The notes under the pieces: generated by a model
Database searches by the model: none
The model's input: the letters and a program-made list of their open reading frames with translations, nothing else
Told to the model about the DNA's origin: nothing
Shown: positions 45,055 to 56,180 of the stretch, one piece after another
How positions within the stretch are numbered: position 1 is the first letter of the stretch
Layout of the letters: the number at the start of each line of letters is the position of its first letter
NCBI RefSeq assembly: GCF_945859685.1
Contig: NC_079149.1
Coordinates: 128,738,065 to 128,802,064, forward strand
Length of the DNA: 64,000 nucleotides
Direction: 5' to 3'
Source: Eupeodes corollae
Taxonomy: Eukaryota > Arthropoda > Insecta > Diptera > Syrphidae
Translations under genes and position numbers: made by a program

Positions 45055-45279
45055 GAAACTTGATCTAAAAAAACCTTTCCCCAAATGTGCGTTCCTTCGA
45101 AAGGGCATAGAATTCTGTGTAAAATTATTAATTTTTATACTTTTACCTTAAGATAAAAACTGTATTCTAGTTTAGATGATAGAAAAATATGCATTTTTTG
45201 AATATTAAATATTAATACAAAATATATAAATAAATATAATCTTTATAAATGGAAGCCACAATATACCTACTATAGAGCT
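45055..45279. other. ALG5 3' UTR and flank
   Basis: Sequence after the ALG5 stop. AATAAA-like signals occur near 45227-45232. Confidence 0.5.
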
Positions 45280-45450
45280 TTTTTTAGGGAAACGAAATGC
45301 CGAATCGCCGTATTTGAGTCTTTTGGATAGAATTGAAAAAAGAACTTTGAAAATGCTAGGCAGCCGTTCTATTACTAAGATATTTGCTTCTCTTGAAAAC
45401 CACCGCAACAACATAATACCCGTACTGTTAGTACTGTTATACTCATCAGT
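45280..45450 (+). mobile_element. Possible LINE 3' coding remnant
   Basis: The + strand reads SLLDRIEKRTLKMLGSRSIT and ENHRNN, resembling the LD.IQKRALR…SL..RR motif after the LINE RT domain. It is short and divergent, so the call is tentative. Confidence 0.4.
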
Positions 45451-45756
45451 TTACTCTTCAGCCTAATTTCAGGATGTACTGTTAAGTATAGGGATTCTTT
45501 CTCTAGCCGCACTTCAAGAATGTGTAACGTTATAATCTGCATCTTTAAAAAAGGTGCAGATTATGATGCAATTGTTCAAATACTGCACGTGATGAAACTT
45601 GGCTGTTAACATGAATAAGTCGGGGAGAATATTATTTAACAAAAGTATAATTGCTTGACATGCACTTTGGTTGACGACTTTCATCAATCTGATATAGAGA
45701 TGATTTGCATAGAAGTTAAAACTGAGACAGGACTGCTATACATTATCGCCACATAC

Positions 45757-45760
45757 ATAT
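45757..45760. repeat. Target-site duplication ATAT (left) of LTR element 2
   Basis: ATAT precedes the left LTR and follows the right LTR (54496-54499). The join lies in the endonuclease frame of the Jockey-like LINE. Confidence 0.9.
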
Positions 45761-47415
45761 TGTTACGGTAAATTTTACCGCAACAAAAACCAGCCTTTAG
45801 CTGTTTTCTTTTTCCCGTTGTGGCTGCAAAATATCGGCAAAGTTGAGGGCAACCATGGTCTCATCAACCACAGGTGTACCTAGCCTTTATTTTGCAAAAG
45901 CAACAAAAACAGGTGATCGAGTTCGAGAACGAGTTCTTTCGACAAGGTCGAAAATGCCGGCGGATGAGCCGAAGAAGTATGCGGTCAGGCGGACCCTACT
46001 TAACAACAACAATGTATTTTTATTTTAACCATTCTTACTTTAACGTAGATTTAATAATAATATAACATTTAATCGTTTATGTAAAAAATGGGTTTTTAAC
46101 GCCGCGTTTTTAAAGTCGATTAATTTAATTTTTGGTACGAAATTCACACCTCGAACCTCGCGCGATATTAATAGTAATAGGAAAATGCCTAGTTTAGACT
46201 TCTTCTCGATTTTTGTTTTTCTTTACACTTTCTCGAGAAATAAGAATAGTTGGGAAGGGGTCTGAACTCGCCATTATGTTTCGGCAAGTTTTGGAAACTC
46301 ATCCAACAACTTGTTGAAACCGTGATTGTGTGTGTGGAAGTAAAGTTTCGCTGAGAGTCAACAACGGTGGCTTTCCTGATGAGCGTAAAGCTTCCAGGAA
46401 GCCGCGATACCGTGACCGACAATCACGAAAACGGATGCTTGTGTTGTATGAATGTGTGTGTGTCTGGAATGGTCGAGGGAGGAAGAATAAGTTTTTAAAT
46501 TAGCTTGGAAGGCACTCTAAAAAGAGCCTTTCAAGCGACAAGAAAAAGAAGAGGAAAAAGTTCGAGGAATTTTCAAGAAGAAAAGAAAAATTGAGAAGAA
46601 GCATAGGAAATCTAAAGGTCGAGGAAATTAAAAAGGAAAATTAAAGATTCGAGGATCGAGTTGTGAAGAGTGTGGAAAAAGAGGAAAATAGGAAAGGAGA
46701 CAAAGGAAAAGATAAGTAGTTCATTTCTTTTGTTTAGTTGTTCGGTTCGTCGATATATATATATATACGTATATAAACGCGTCCGGTGTTAAAACCCCAT
46801 TTTCTTTTTTTTTAGTTTGTTTTTTTAATTATTTCAATTTTTGTAATTTTCATTTTTTTTATTTTGAAAACATTTTGGGTTTTAATCCAGGGATCTTCAA
46901 TCCCACGGTTTCCCAAAGAAATAAATTTATAAGTCAAAAGTCAAACGTTTATCATTTTTTTTTATTCGCTTCACTCATCATAAGAGTTTTGGAATTTTCT
47001 TCTTCGGTTTGTAAAAAAAAAAATTCCTGGCGCCCACTTTTATTGCAACGTACCCCACTGTAGGTACTTGTAATAACATAATTTCAAATTATAACAATTT
47101 GATTGATTTTATAAATCAATCAACATTGTTCTAATTAACATAAATAAATTCTTCCAAACGAACCCAGCCCAGCTGAGCAGCCGCGGGTACAGCTTCGTCA
47201 ACGAGCTGTATTGTTGCCCTTTTTTCGTTCTCTTCTTTGTGTCGCATTCGTACTCGGTTGAGTGCGAGTTGCATCGTCGTTCGTCGCTACGCAGCCGCCG
47301 TCGTCAGTTGAGTTTGTTTCGGTTTATTTTGTTGTGATAATTTGTTTCGATTTGTTAATATTATATTAATTATAATTAATAATAATAGTTATAAAAGAAA
47401 AAAAAAAGTGTAACA
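45761..47415 (+). repeat. Left LTR of element 2 (1,655 bp)
   Basis: It begins TGTTACGG and ends GTGTAACA, giving a 6-bp inverted terminus (TGTTAC/GTAACA). A GTATATAAACGCG TATA-like box is at about 46768-46780 and a TCAGTT initiator-like word at about 47304. The - strand 77-residue and + strand 60-odd-residue frames recur exactly in the right LTR and were not called. Confidence 0.95.
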
Positions 47416-47418
47416 AAT

Positions 47419-47438
47419 TGGAGCCCAACGTGTGGGGC
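47419..47438 (+). other. Primer-binding site of element 2
   Basis: TGGAGCCCAACGTGTGGGGC, 3 nt after the LTR, resembles the complement of the fly tRNA-Lys 3' end (TGGCGCCCAACGTGGGGC) with one substitution and one inserted base. Confidence 0.75.
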
Positions 47439-48112
47439 AGAGTGGAAGAATTTCGTGCTATATTTCGTATCGTGTTTTTATTAATTGTTTAACGTTAAAT
47501 AGAACATTTCATTCCCCTTGTTTTTTTTTATAGGTATTTGATTCGAGTGTTTTAGTTCCAGTGGAAAATCTTTGGAGGTGTTTTTTAAGAGGTGTTGTCC
47601 CTGAAAGAAACAAATAGTGAAATTTCATCGAGGGAGTTTTCAAAAGTGATAAACAAATCGCAAGTATTATTCTTTTGATTGTGAGGTGTAAACTCGTTTT
47701 TTTATTATTATTGTTTTTTTATATTTGTTTTTTATATTTGTTTTTAATCATTTTTTTTGGTCGACATTTTGTCTTCCATAATTTTTGTTGTTTATTTGAG
47801 TGTCTTTTCTTACTCGGGTGATAGATTTTATTTCAGAGTGTTTTCTAGTTTTTGAGTGAAAGTTAATTTCAAAATTTTCAAAGAGTTGAGTGTAGTTAGT
47901 GCGAGTTGGTGTGACCATCCCAATTTTTTTTGATTACTATTAGAATTTGTTAGGAAATAATTTTGGACTTTTTTATTTTTAACTTTTTTTTGAATTAACA
48001 AAAATAAATTCATTCACTAATCAGAATTTTCAGTTTAGGTTTGCCAAGTAGATTTTTCTTAAAATATTTTTTTTTATAAATATTTTTTTTAAAAGTTTTT
48101 GTGTTAGTTAAA
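47439..48112 (+). other. 5' leader of element 2, no gene
   Basis: T-rich untranslated leader before gag. No TTTGCAA array like that of element 1 is seen. Confidence 0.6.
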
Positions 48113-49543
48113 ATGAATATTGGTAGGTTAGCGCAGGACGAATTGGCCTACGAAATGAAGGTCAGAGGACTAAAAGTAGGGACAGTTGAGGAAATGCGGA
48201 AGGCATTGAGGTCATCGAGGTTACTCGTTAAGAGGAACTCGATGGACGTTAGTTTAGTTTACCCCTTCACTTATGAAGAGGATGTCGAGGCAATAGAAGC
48301 CAAGATTGAGGAGATTAGGGTCCTTCTTAAAGTACCTCCGAGGAATCCAAAGTCATCGGAGTACATTAAGATAGTGACAAAGATTGAATGGTGTATAGGC
48401 AGGTTAGCTAGGACACCTTGTGAGGCCGAAGATGAAGAAGATGAAGTTAGTTCACTTCGGAACAAGGTTTTGTGTCTGTTAGGAGATCTCACTGGTGATA
48501 GTGAGAATAGCGATAGGGAAGAGGAAGTGGAGAAAGAAAAGACTCCACTTAGGATTCAAACCCAACTTCAGACACAAGTTGGTCAGACCCAAGGTGTTGG
48601 TTCGCGGTCTGCGTTAGGGCCTACTACAGTGACGTTGGCTGAGCCAAGAGTTGGTGTCAGTAGTCCTGCAGTAGGGAACATACCAATAGGCAATAGGGTC
48701 GATAGGGGTGACACTTCTGTTGAACAAATGGTCGTTCAACAGAAATGCACCGAACGTTTAGGGAAGTGGGGGGTGAAGTTTACTGGTGACTCAGGTGGAG
48801 CATCAGTAAATTCATTCCTGGAAAGAGTGGAGGAACTTCGTCTGGCTAACGATGTTCCTGAAAGCCACCTTTTTAAATCCGCTTCGGAGCTTTTGGCTGG
48901 TAGGGCACTTATGTGGTTTAGGTCGGTTAGGGAAGATTTAGGGGATTGGCAGGAACTCGTCAAGGAACTCAAAGCGGAGTTCCTTCCTGCGAATTACGAT
49001 GATCTCTTGTTGGAGGAGATTAATCGGCGTTCGCAGGGAAAGGAGGAAACTTTCGGCGCGTATCTTACCACGATGAGGACATTGTTTCGAAGATTATCGG
49101 AACCTTTGTCAGAGGGAAGGATGCTTTCGATATTAAGGAAAAACGTAGATCCCTTTTATCAGGTGCAGATAGCTAGTGCCAAACCAAAGACGGTTAAGGA
49201 ACTTGCTATCTTAGGTAGGGAACTGGACACCCTTAAGGTGAACGTAGATAGTTTTACCCCACCTTCTAGAAGCAAAAATTTGTTGGAACCGGAGTGCGGT
49301 TACCAACCTAGTTCGTCTGGACAACACCGAGTAGCGGCTGTTGCTCCAGTTTCCGAGAATCCACTTAGGCAGTCGGTTAGGTGTCACAATTGTAATAGGG
49401 AAGGACATATAGCTTCGCGATGCACCGTTCAAAAACGTTGCTTCGGTTGTGGAGCTGTGGGAGTAAATCGTAGGGATTGTAATTGTTCGGGAAATGGGAA
49501 TCGGGCCCTTGTGTCAGCAGGACAAGGAGTCCGTCGGCGTTAG
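48113..49543 (+). CDS. gag: Gag polyprotein of LTR element 2
   Basis: 476 residues from the first in-frame ATG at 48113 (the frame itself is open from 48101). The N-terminus (LAQDELAYEMKVRGLKVGT) looks like a SAP-type helix pair. The capsid-like middle has GKWGVKFTGDSGG and ASVNSFLERVEELR. The C-terminal nucleocapsid has CHNCNREGHIASRC (CX2CX4HX4C) and CFGCGAVGVNRRDC with Val in place of His. It would form the particle and package RNA. It overlaps the pol frame by about 60 nt. Confidence 0.93.
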   Translation: MNIGRLAQDELAYEMKVRGLKVGTVEEMRKALRSSRLLVKRNSMDVSLVYPFTYEEDVEAIEAKIEEIRVLLKVPPRNPKSSEYIKIVTKIEWCIGRLARTPCEAEDEEDEVSSLRNKVLCLLGDLTGDSENSDREEEVEKEKTPLRIQTQLQTQVGQTQGVGSRSALGPTTVTLAEPRVGVSSPAVGNIPIGNRVDRGDTSVEQMVVQQKCTERLGKWGVKFTGDSGGASVNSFLERVEELRLANDVPESHLFKSASELLAGRALMWFRSVREDLGDWQELVKELKAEFLPANYDDLLLEEINRRSQGKEETFGAYLTTMRTLFRRLSEPLSEGRMLSILRKNVDPFYQVQIASAKPKTVKELAILGRELDTLKVNVDSFTPPSRSKNLLEPECGYQPSSSGQHRVAAVAPVSENPLRQSVRCHNCNREGHIASRCTVQKRCFGCGAVGVNRRDCNCSGNGNRALVSAGQGVRRR

Positions 49544-52500
49544 GAAGGTCGTCTGCTGACGATCAGCAGGTAGGAGTTCATTTGAGTTTCACGTTAGCGG
49601 CAAATGGTAGGGACACTAGACCATATTTAGGAGTTAGGGTTTATGGAATCAAGTTTTTAGGACTTCTTGATTCAGGAGCCTCCCGTACCATTGTGGGTGG
49701 TGACGGGTGGAAAATTTTTAGAGAGTTAGGGCTTAGGTTAGGAAAGAGTAGTGTTGGGTCAGTAGCGTTAGCAGATGGAGCAGGTGTAGGTGTAGCTGGA
49801 TCTGTTTCTCTACCAGTGGAGGTTGAGAACAAATCCTTTTTGATAGAATGTCTGGTCATTCCGAATCTTCCACACCAGTTGATCTTGGGTGCCGATTTTT
49901 GGGCACTATCGGGCATAGTCCCGGATTTGAGATCAGGTGTGTGGAATTTTTCGAACCAGGAGAGATTGGCTTCGATGACAGACATGGTAGCGATTAGGGA
50001 AACATCGGATTTGAACGATTTTGAAAGTAGGAAGTTAGAATTAGTATTAGAAGAACTTTTTAAATCAATGACCGAAGGGTTAAGGTGCACCAACTTAGTT
50101 GAGCACAAGATTAGGACGTCTGCGGAACCGATAAAACAACGATATTACCCTGTTTCGCCAGCGATTCAGAAACATATCGATCAGGAGCTCCAGGAGATGT
50201 TGGAAGCTGGAGTGATCGAGAAGTCGAAGAGTCCTTGGGCATCGCCGATTCTTCTGGTTAAGAAAAAAGATGGCAGTTATCGGTTCTGTGTTGACTATAG
50301 GAAATTGAATGAGGTTACTGATAGGGATGCTTATCCACTACCATTTATTTCAGCTATTTTAGACAAGCTTCGAAACGCGAAGTACTTGTCTTCCTTAGAC
50401 ATTAAATCTGCTTATTGGCAGATTCCAATGGAAAAAGAATCGCGCAAGTACACAGCCTTTACCGTGCCAGGGCGTGGCCTGTATCAATTTTGCAGGATGC
50501 CTTTCGGCTTGCACAATTCCCCGGCAACTTGGCAGAGGTTTATTGACGACGTTTTAGGTCCTGACTTAGAACCGTTTGTCTTTGTGTACTTGGATGACAT
50601 TATCATCGTCACTGATTCTTTTGATAGGCATCTAAAAATTTTAAAAGAAGTTTTTAAAAGGTTAGGAGAAGCAGGTTTAAAAGTAGGTAGGGAAAAGTGT
50701 AATTTTTGTAGGCCTTCTTTAAAATTTCTAGGTTATGTAGTTGATAGGAACGGGCTTCATGTTGACCCGGAAAAAGTGGAAAGCATGATTAGGATTCCTC
50801 CACCGAAAAACGTGAAGGAAATTAGGAGTTTTGTAGGGACAATTTCGTGGTACCGGAGGTTTGTACCAAATTTTGCAATTTTGGTTAGGCCTCTTACCGA
50901 TCTCTTAAAGAAAGGTAAGAAATTTGAGTGGACACAAGAATGTGAGGAGAGTTTCAGGAAAGCCAAAGAGTGTTTGGTTACGGCACCGATTCTGACATGT
51001 CCGGATTTTTCAAGGCCGTTTGTTGTACAAACAGATGCGTGGGACTATGGCATCGGGGCCGTATTATCTCAGGAGTTTGAGGATGGCGAAAAAGCCATTT
51101 GTTATTTAAGTCGGTCATTGAATAGGAATGAAAGGAACTACTCTACGACCGAAAAGGAATGTTTAGCAGTCCTTTGGGCGATTGAAAAGTTGCGGCCGTA
51201 TCTAGAAGGTGTTCGATTTACAGTCGTAACTGATCACCACTCTTTGGTCTGGTTAAGCAACCTTAAGGATCCGCAGGGTAGATTAGCTCGTTGGGCCATT
51301 CGGCTCCAACAATTTGATTTCAAGATCATCCATAGAAAGGGGAAAGAACAGGTCGTTCCTGATATGTTGTCGCGAGGAGTTCCAGAAGTAGCTGGTGTCT
51401 CTGAAGCGGATTCGGACCCTTGGGTGATTAATATGAAATCGCAGGTAGAAAAGAGCCCGTTAGAATACCCATCTTGGCGAGTCGAGAATGGGCGGCTCTA
51501 TAAACATGTCAGGTTGAACCATATAGTCGTTCATAATAGTGGTGAGGAGTGGAAGTTAGTGTTAGGGAAAAGTGATAGGACGAGAATTCTTAACGAGTGC
51601 CATGATGCTCCGCTTTCAGGACACATGGGGGTTAAGAAAACTTTTGCTAGGGTAGCAGACAAATATTACTGGCCCAAAATGAGGAGTGATATAACGAGGT
51701 ATGTTAGGAGTTGTAAAATTTGTCAAAGCGTGAAACCGGTGAACGAAAAACCAGCTGGTCTAATGACCGAACGAGTCGGTAATTCCCAACCGTGGGAAAT
51801 GATTTGCGTGGACTTGGTGGGTCCATTACCAAAATCGTCGCGAGGATTCGTTTACATTTTAACGGTCGTCGATTATTTCACTAAATTCCCCTTGTTGTTC
51901 GCGTTACGGTCCGCAACGGCAAAAGCGGTATGTCGGGAGTTGGAAGAAAACGTGTTTCTTCTTTTCGGTATTCCTAAGTGGATCGTCTGTGACAACGGTC
52001 CCCAGTTCCGTGGCAAGGAACTGAAAACGCTTAGCGAAGCGTACGGGTCACAACTTCGGTTTACGGCGAATTATCACCCGCAAGCGAATCCGGCGGAACG
52101 GATAAACCAAATCATAAAGACTACGCTCCGAGCGTATGTTTCGGAAAACCAGCGGAGTTGGGATTCGCAACTGGCAAAAGTGGCCTGTGCAATCCGAACT
52201 TCGCAACATGAGGTTTTAGGTGTGTCGCCATACTTCTCAAATTTCGGTAGGAACTTGGCAACTAGTGGCCATGATGTAGGAATTAGGGATAGCGATAGGG
52301 AGCCAGATATAACGAAAATTGATGGGCAGTTTCGGAAACTGAGAGAGGATATAGCTAGGAAGTTGGAAGCAGCGGGAAAGAAGGCTGCTAAGACTTATAA
52401 TTTACGTAGGAGGGACGCGCAATATCACACGGGTGATCTCGTTTGGCGTAGGAACTTCGCGCTGTCCGATGCAGCAAATTATTTCGCGGCGAAGTTGGCG

Positions 52501-52629
52501 ACGAAATTTGTAGGACCTTTCAAGGTCAGCAAGAGAATGTCACCTTGGACATATCTCCTAATAGATGATTGCGGTAAAGAGCGAGGAACGTGGCATGTTA
52601 AGGACTTAAAACCGTTTGTTGATGTTTGA
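49483..52629 (+). CDS. pol: Pol polyprotein of LTR element 2 (protease-RT-RNase H-integrase)
   Basis: The 1,048-codon open region begins without an ATG, which fits frameshift expression. Protease LLDSGAS lies at about residue 61. RT has RFCVDYRKLNEVTDRDAYPL, LDIKSAYWQIPM and YLDD (about 369-372). RNase H has QTDAWDYGIGAVLSQ, TEKE and TDHHSL. Integrase has the HHCC site (HDAPLSGHMG … CKICQSVK) and a DDE core with Asp in CVDLVGPLP, Asp in CDNGPQF and Glu in PAERIN. There are no internal stops. The C-terminal YHTGDLVWRRNF and VGPFKV segments match the Gypsy integrase tail. The element looks coding-competent; no env follows. Confidence 0.95.
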   Translation: MFGKWESGPCVSRTRSPSALGRSSADDQQVGVHLSFTLAANGRDTRPYLGVRVYGIKFLGLLDSGASRTIVGGDGWKIFRELGLRLGKSSVGSVALADGAGVGVAGSVSLPVEVENKSFLIECLVIPNLPHQLILGADFWALSGIVPDLRSGVWNFSNQERLASMTDMVAIRETSDLNDFESRKLELVLEELFKSMTEGLRCTNLVEHKIRTSAEPIKQRYYPVSPAIQKHIDQELQEMLEAGVIEKSKSPWASPILLVKKKDGSYRFCVDYRKLNEVTDRDAYPLPFISAILDKLRNAKYLSSLDIKSAYWQIPMEKESRKYTAFTVPGRGLYQFCRMPFGLHNSPATWQRFIDDVLGPDLEPFVFVYLDDIIIVTDSFDRHLKILKEVFKRLGEAGLKVGREKCNFCRPSLKFLGYVVDRNGLHVDPEKVESMIRIPPPKNVKEIRSFVGTISWYRRFVPNFAILVRPLTDLLKKGKKFEWTQECEESFRKAKECLVTAPILTCPDFSRPFVVQTDAWDYGIGAVLSQEFEDGEKAICYLSRSLNRNERNYSTTEKECLAVLWAIEKLRPYLEGVRFTVVTDHHSLVWLSNLKDPQGRLARWAIRLQQFDFKIIHRKGKEQVVPDMLSRGVPEVAGVSEADSDPWVINMKSQVEKSPLEYPSWRVENGRLYKHVRLNHIVVHNSGEEWKLVLGKSDRTRILNECHDAPLSGHMGVKKTFARVADKYYWPKMRSDITRYVRSCKICQSVKPVNEKPAGLMTERVGNSQPWEMICVDLVGPLPKSSRGFVYILTVVDYFTKFPLLFALRSATAKAVCRELEENVFLLFGIPKWIVCDNGPQFRGKELKTLSEAYGSQLRFTANYHPQANPAERINQIIKTTLRAYVSENQRSWDSQLAKVACAIRTSQHEVLGVSPYFSNFGRNLATSGHDVGIRDSDREPDITKIDGQFRKLREDIARKLEAAGKKAAKTYNLRRRDAQYHTGDLVWRRNFALSDAANYFAAKLATKFVGPFKVSKRMSPWTYLLIDDCGKERGTWHVKDLKPFVDV
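49489..49495 (+). promoter_or_regulatory. Candidate -1 frameshift site GGGAAAT
   Basis: In the gag frame the codons are TCG GGA AAT, so G-GGA-AAT fits X-XXY-YYZ exactly. It lies at the start of the gag-pol overlap. Slipping back one base continues in the pol frame. A downstream structure was not evaluated. Confidence 0.7.
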
Positions 52630-52818
52630 GTCAAGTCCCTTTTGTAGAAGTTTTTTGTTGTTCATTGTCATTTTTGTCTAATTTTAATGTGCCACATTAA
52701 TGATTTTTTTTTCTTTTTTCTTTTAAATGTAATGATGGTTATCCTTTGTTGTTGTTGTCTACCCCCGGCTGAGCCTTAAGAAATGGTTTGCTTTTATTGA
52801 AAAGTAAACACATTTCTT
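52630..52818 (+). other. 3' untranslated region of element 2
   Basis: Short T-rich stretch between the pol stop and the polypurine tract. No env frame. Confidence 0.7.
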
Positions 52819-52837
52819 GGGAGGTAAGGGTGGGATT
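52819..52837 (+). other. Polypurine tract of element 2
   Basis: GGGAGGTAAGGGTGGGATT lies directly before the right LTR. This is the expected plus-strand priming site. Confidence 0.8.
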
Positions 52838-54495
52838 TGTTACGGTAAATTTTACCGCAACAAAAACCAGCCTTTAGCTGTTTTCTTTTTCCCGTTGTGG
52901 CTGCAAAATATCGGCAAAGTTGAGGGCAACCATGGTCTCATCAACCACAGGTGTACCTAGCCTTTATTTTGCAAAAGCAACAAAAACAGGTGATCGAGTT
53001 CGAGAACGAGTTCTTTCGACAAGGTCGAAAATGCCGGCGGATGAGCCGAAGAAGTATGCGGTCAGGCGGACCCTACTTAACAACAACAACAATGTATTTT
53101 TATTTTAACCATTCTTACTTTAACGTAGATTTAATAATAATATAACATTTAATCGTTTATGTAAAAAATGGGTTTTTAACGCCGCGTTTTTAAAGTCGAT
53201 TAATTTAATTTTTGGTACGAAATTCACACCTCGAACCTCGCGCGATATTAATAGTAATAGGAAAATGCCTAGTTTAGACTTCTTCTCGATTTTTGTTTTT
53301 CTTTACACTTTCTCGAGAAATAAGAATAGTTGGGAAGGGGTCTGAACTCGCCATTATGTTTCGGCAAGTTTTGGAAACTCATCCAACAACTTGTTGAAAC
53401 CGTGATTGTGTGTGTGGAAGTAAAGTTTCGCTGAGAGTCAACAACGGTGGCTTTCCTGATGAGCGTAAAGCTTCCAGGAAGCCGCGATACCGTGACCGAC
53501 AATCACGAAAACGGATGCTTGTGTTGTATGAATGTGTGTGTGTCTGGAATGGTCGAGGGAGGAAGAATAAGTTTTTAAATTAGCTTGGAAGGCACTCTAA
53601 AAAGAGCCTTTCAAGCGACAAGAAAAAGAAGAGGAAAAAGTTCGAGGAATTTTCAAGAAGAAAAGAAAAATTGAGAAGAAGCATAGGAAATCTAAAGGTC
53701 GAGGAAATTAAAAAGGAAAATTAAAGATTCGAGGATCGAGTTGTGAAGAGTGTGGAAAAAGAGGAAAATAGGAAAGGAGACAAAGGAAAAGATAAGTAGT
53801 TCATTTCTTTTGTTTAGTTGTTCGGTTCGTCGATATATATATATATACGTATATAAACGCGTCCGGTGTTAAAACCCCATTTTCTTTTTTTTTAGTTTGT
53901 TTTTTTAATTATTTCAATTTTTGTAATTTTCATTTTTTTTATTTTGAAAACATTTTGGGTTTTAATCCAGGGATCTTCAATCCCACGGTTTCCCAAAGAA
54001 ATAAATTTATAAGTCAAAAGTCAAACGTTTATCATTTTTTTTTATTCGCTTCACTCATCATAAGAGTTTTGGAATTTTCTTCTTCGGTTTGTAAAAAAAA
54101 AAATTCCTGGCGCCCACTTTTATTGCAACGTACCCCACTGTAGGTACTTGTAATAACATAATTTCAAATTATAACAATTTGATTGATTTTATAAATCAAT
54201 CAACATTGTTCTAATTAACATAAATAAATTCTTCCAAACGAACCCAGCCCAGCTGAGCAGCCGCGGGTACAGCTTCGTCAACGAGCTGTATTGTTGCCCT
54301 TTTTTCGTTCTCTTCTTTGTGTCGCATTCGTACTCGGTTGAGTGCGAGTTGCATCGTCGTTCGTCGCTACGCAGCCGCCGTCGTCAGTTGAGTTTGTTTC
54401 GGTTTATTTTGTTGTGATAATTTGTTTCGATTTGTTAATATTATATTAATTATAATTAATAATAATAGTTATAAAAGAAAAAAAAAAGTGTAACA
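52838..54495 (+). repeat. Right LTR of element 2 (1,658 bp)
   Basis: Same ends as the left LTR. The offset changes from 7,077 to 7,080 at an AAC repeat (AACAACAAC becomes AACAACAACAAC near 53083). Otherwise identical in the parts compared. Confidence 0.95.
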
Positions 54496-54889
54496 ATATA
54501 TACCTCCAAGTTCTCCTAGCAACGGTTATGAAAACTTAATTAATTGCATAGACGAAATAAACGATCAAATAGAGCCACAAGACGAGTAACTAGTCTTAGG
54601 CGATTTCAATCTTCCAAACTTGATCTGGACTAAACAGACGCCTCTACCAACGAATTCTTGACAATTGGCGGTCTTTCCTCATGTGGACTAAGCCAATTTA
54701 ATGGGATTGCCTACAATTTCAACAAAATATTATACCTTATATTCTTCTCGCACACACTCAATGCTGATATTGCTCTAAACTCATCGAATACCCTACTTGT
54801 CGAAGAAGACCGACATCACCCAGCATTAGACCTATCTTTTTATTTGAAAGTATGTAATGTTTCCAATTGCTCCAAAGAAAATCTTTAGC

Positions 54890-56180
54890 TTTGGTTTGCG
54901 GTTTGGAGGTTTTAAGGCGTTTAATCAAAGGCAGAATTGGTGTTTTTTCAGACTCTTGGCTTTTTTAAGTAATATCATGTCTAATTTAGTGCATCTTGTG
55001 GATTTCTGAATGTGCTCAAGAACTTTAAAAAAAGTCCTCCAGTCATCAAACCACTCGTTGGGATGTTAGCGTAACCAACGTTACCAGTTGTGGCTCCATC
55101 AAGCATTGTGTCTTAAAATGTAGCCCGCCAAAATATGAACACGGGAGGTATAGTGTTTGCCAATTGCACTTACAACAGCACCCATAGTAATTAATTGGCC
55201 CTCTCAGCAGAAACAGATTGTCTAACCTGTTTTTGCCTTTTTGTAAAATGACGTTTGGAGCTTGAACTACTGTAGTGACCCCGGTTTCATCCAAATTGAA
55301 AATCCGATCAGCTGTAAAGTTAAACTTGCCGAGTGCTCTCTCATAATTTGAATTAAATTCTTCAAGATTTTTCTGGTTAAAACTAGTAGCCCTTGACAAA
55401 CTTGTATTCTCTGGTTTTCGTATTGAAAGCGTTAAGTGACGCTTCATAAAGCCATAAATCCATTCAATTCCAGCCATTTGATTTTCAAAAGCTAATACTC
55501 GAGCTTGAATCTTGCTCAGTCAGTAATTGATCTTCGAGCTTCGTATCAAATATTTTTCAAGCATCTTTTCTTTACCATCAGTAAAAACTTGTTTTGTTGA
55601 ATATTTGCTTGAAAATTTTAAGTTTTGTGGCTCCTTGTTGCTTGTTAACTTTTTAATAGTGAAGTGAAGGCAGCAGCAGACAAGTAATTGAAACATTGAA
55701 CCCATTTATTGACTAAAATAGAGTGAAAGATCTAAAAATATGTGGAAGAAACTGATCGGGCAGTTTTGAACATGTTCAATCGTGCCCCAAACACACTTGT
55801 TCAAATCTGCTCCAACTGTTTCAAAGCCATAAAATGTTGAATAACTACTTTATTAAAACATAGAAATTTAAAAACTCACCGTAAATTGGTTCCAAATTTA
55901 TTTACTGTTAATAAAAAGTACCTATTTCCTGGTTTTATATAGCGCACTAAAATTTGTACACACCCTTACAACTAAAAAGCCAAATATAACGCACAAGCAC
56001 TAAAAAACCACCTTCCACCTATAAATCTGAAAGCCGACTGAAAAAAGCAGGGAACGTCAATGACGTTTAAGGATACATTGTTGCCAGTTTAAAATAATGA
56101 ATTACTTTTGAAAAACAGTAATAAACTAAAATTGTATAAGCAGTGTTCAAATGTGCCACGTGTTCAAATGTGCCCCACTC
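54890..56180 (-). mobile_element. Pogo-like DDE transposase relic
   Basis: The - strand frame (55477-55046) reads WIYGFMKRHLTLSIRKPENT and SLSRATSF, then ADRIFNLDETGVTTVVQAP. This is the end of a CENP-B-type HTH region and the first catalytic Asp (DETG) of pogo/Tigger/jerky-like DDE domains. The frame then degrades (GCCCKCNWQTLYLPC) and no complete catalytic triad remains. The right end has GTGCCCCACTCTCCCCTA, which in the element's sense starts TAGGGGAGAGTGGGGCAC and may be one terminal repeat. No matching end is seen on the left. It sits inside the Jockey-like LINE. Confidence 0.7.

Larger units (their letters stand above)
45761..54495 (+). mobile_element. Complete Ty3/Gypsy-type LTR retrotransposon 2 (8,735 bp)
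   Basis: LTRs of 1,655 and 1,658 bp, tRNA-Lys-like primer site, gag, pol in the -1 frame, polypurine tract and 4-bp ATAT duplications. There is no env frame. The only LTR difference I noticed is one extra AAC triplet in the right copy, so the insertion is recent. Gag shares the (K/R)WG(V/I)KF(T/N)G capsid motif and the H-to-V second zinc knuckle with element 1, which marks them as related lineages. Confidence 0.95.

Noticed and set aside
45843..54143. Duplicate short frames at 45843/52920, 45874/52951, 46189/53269 and 46875/53955
   Set aside because: They are chance frames in the two LTRs of element 2; two of them overlap on the same strand in different frames.
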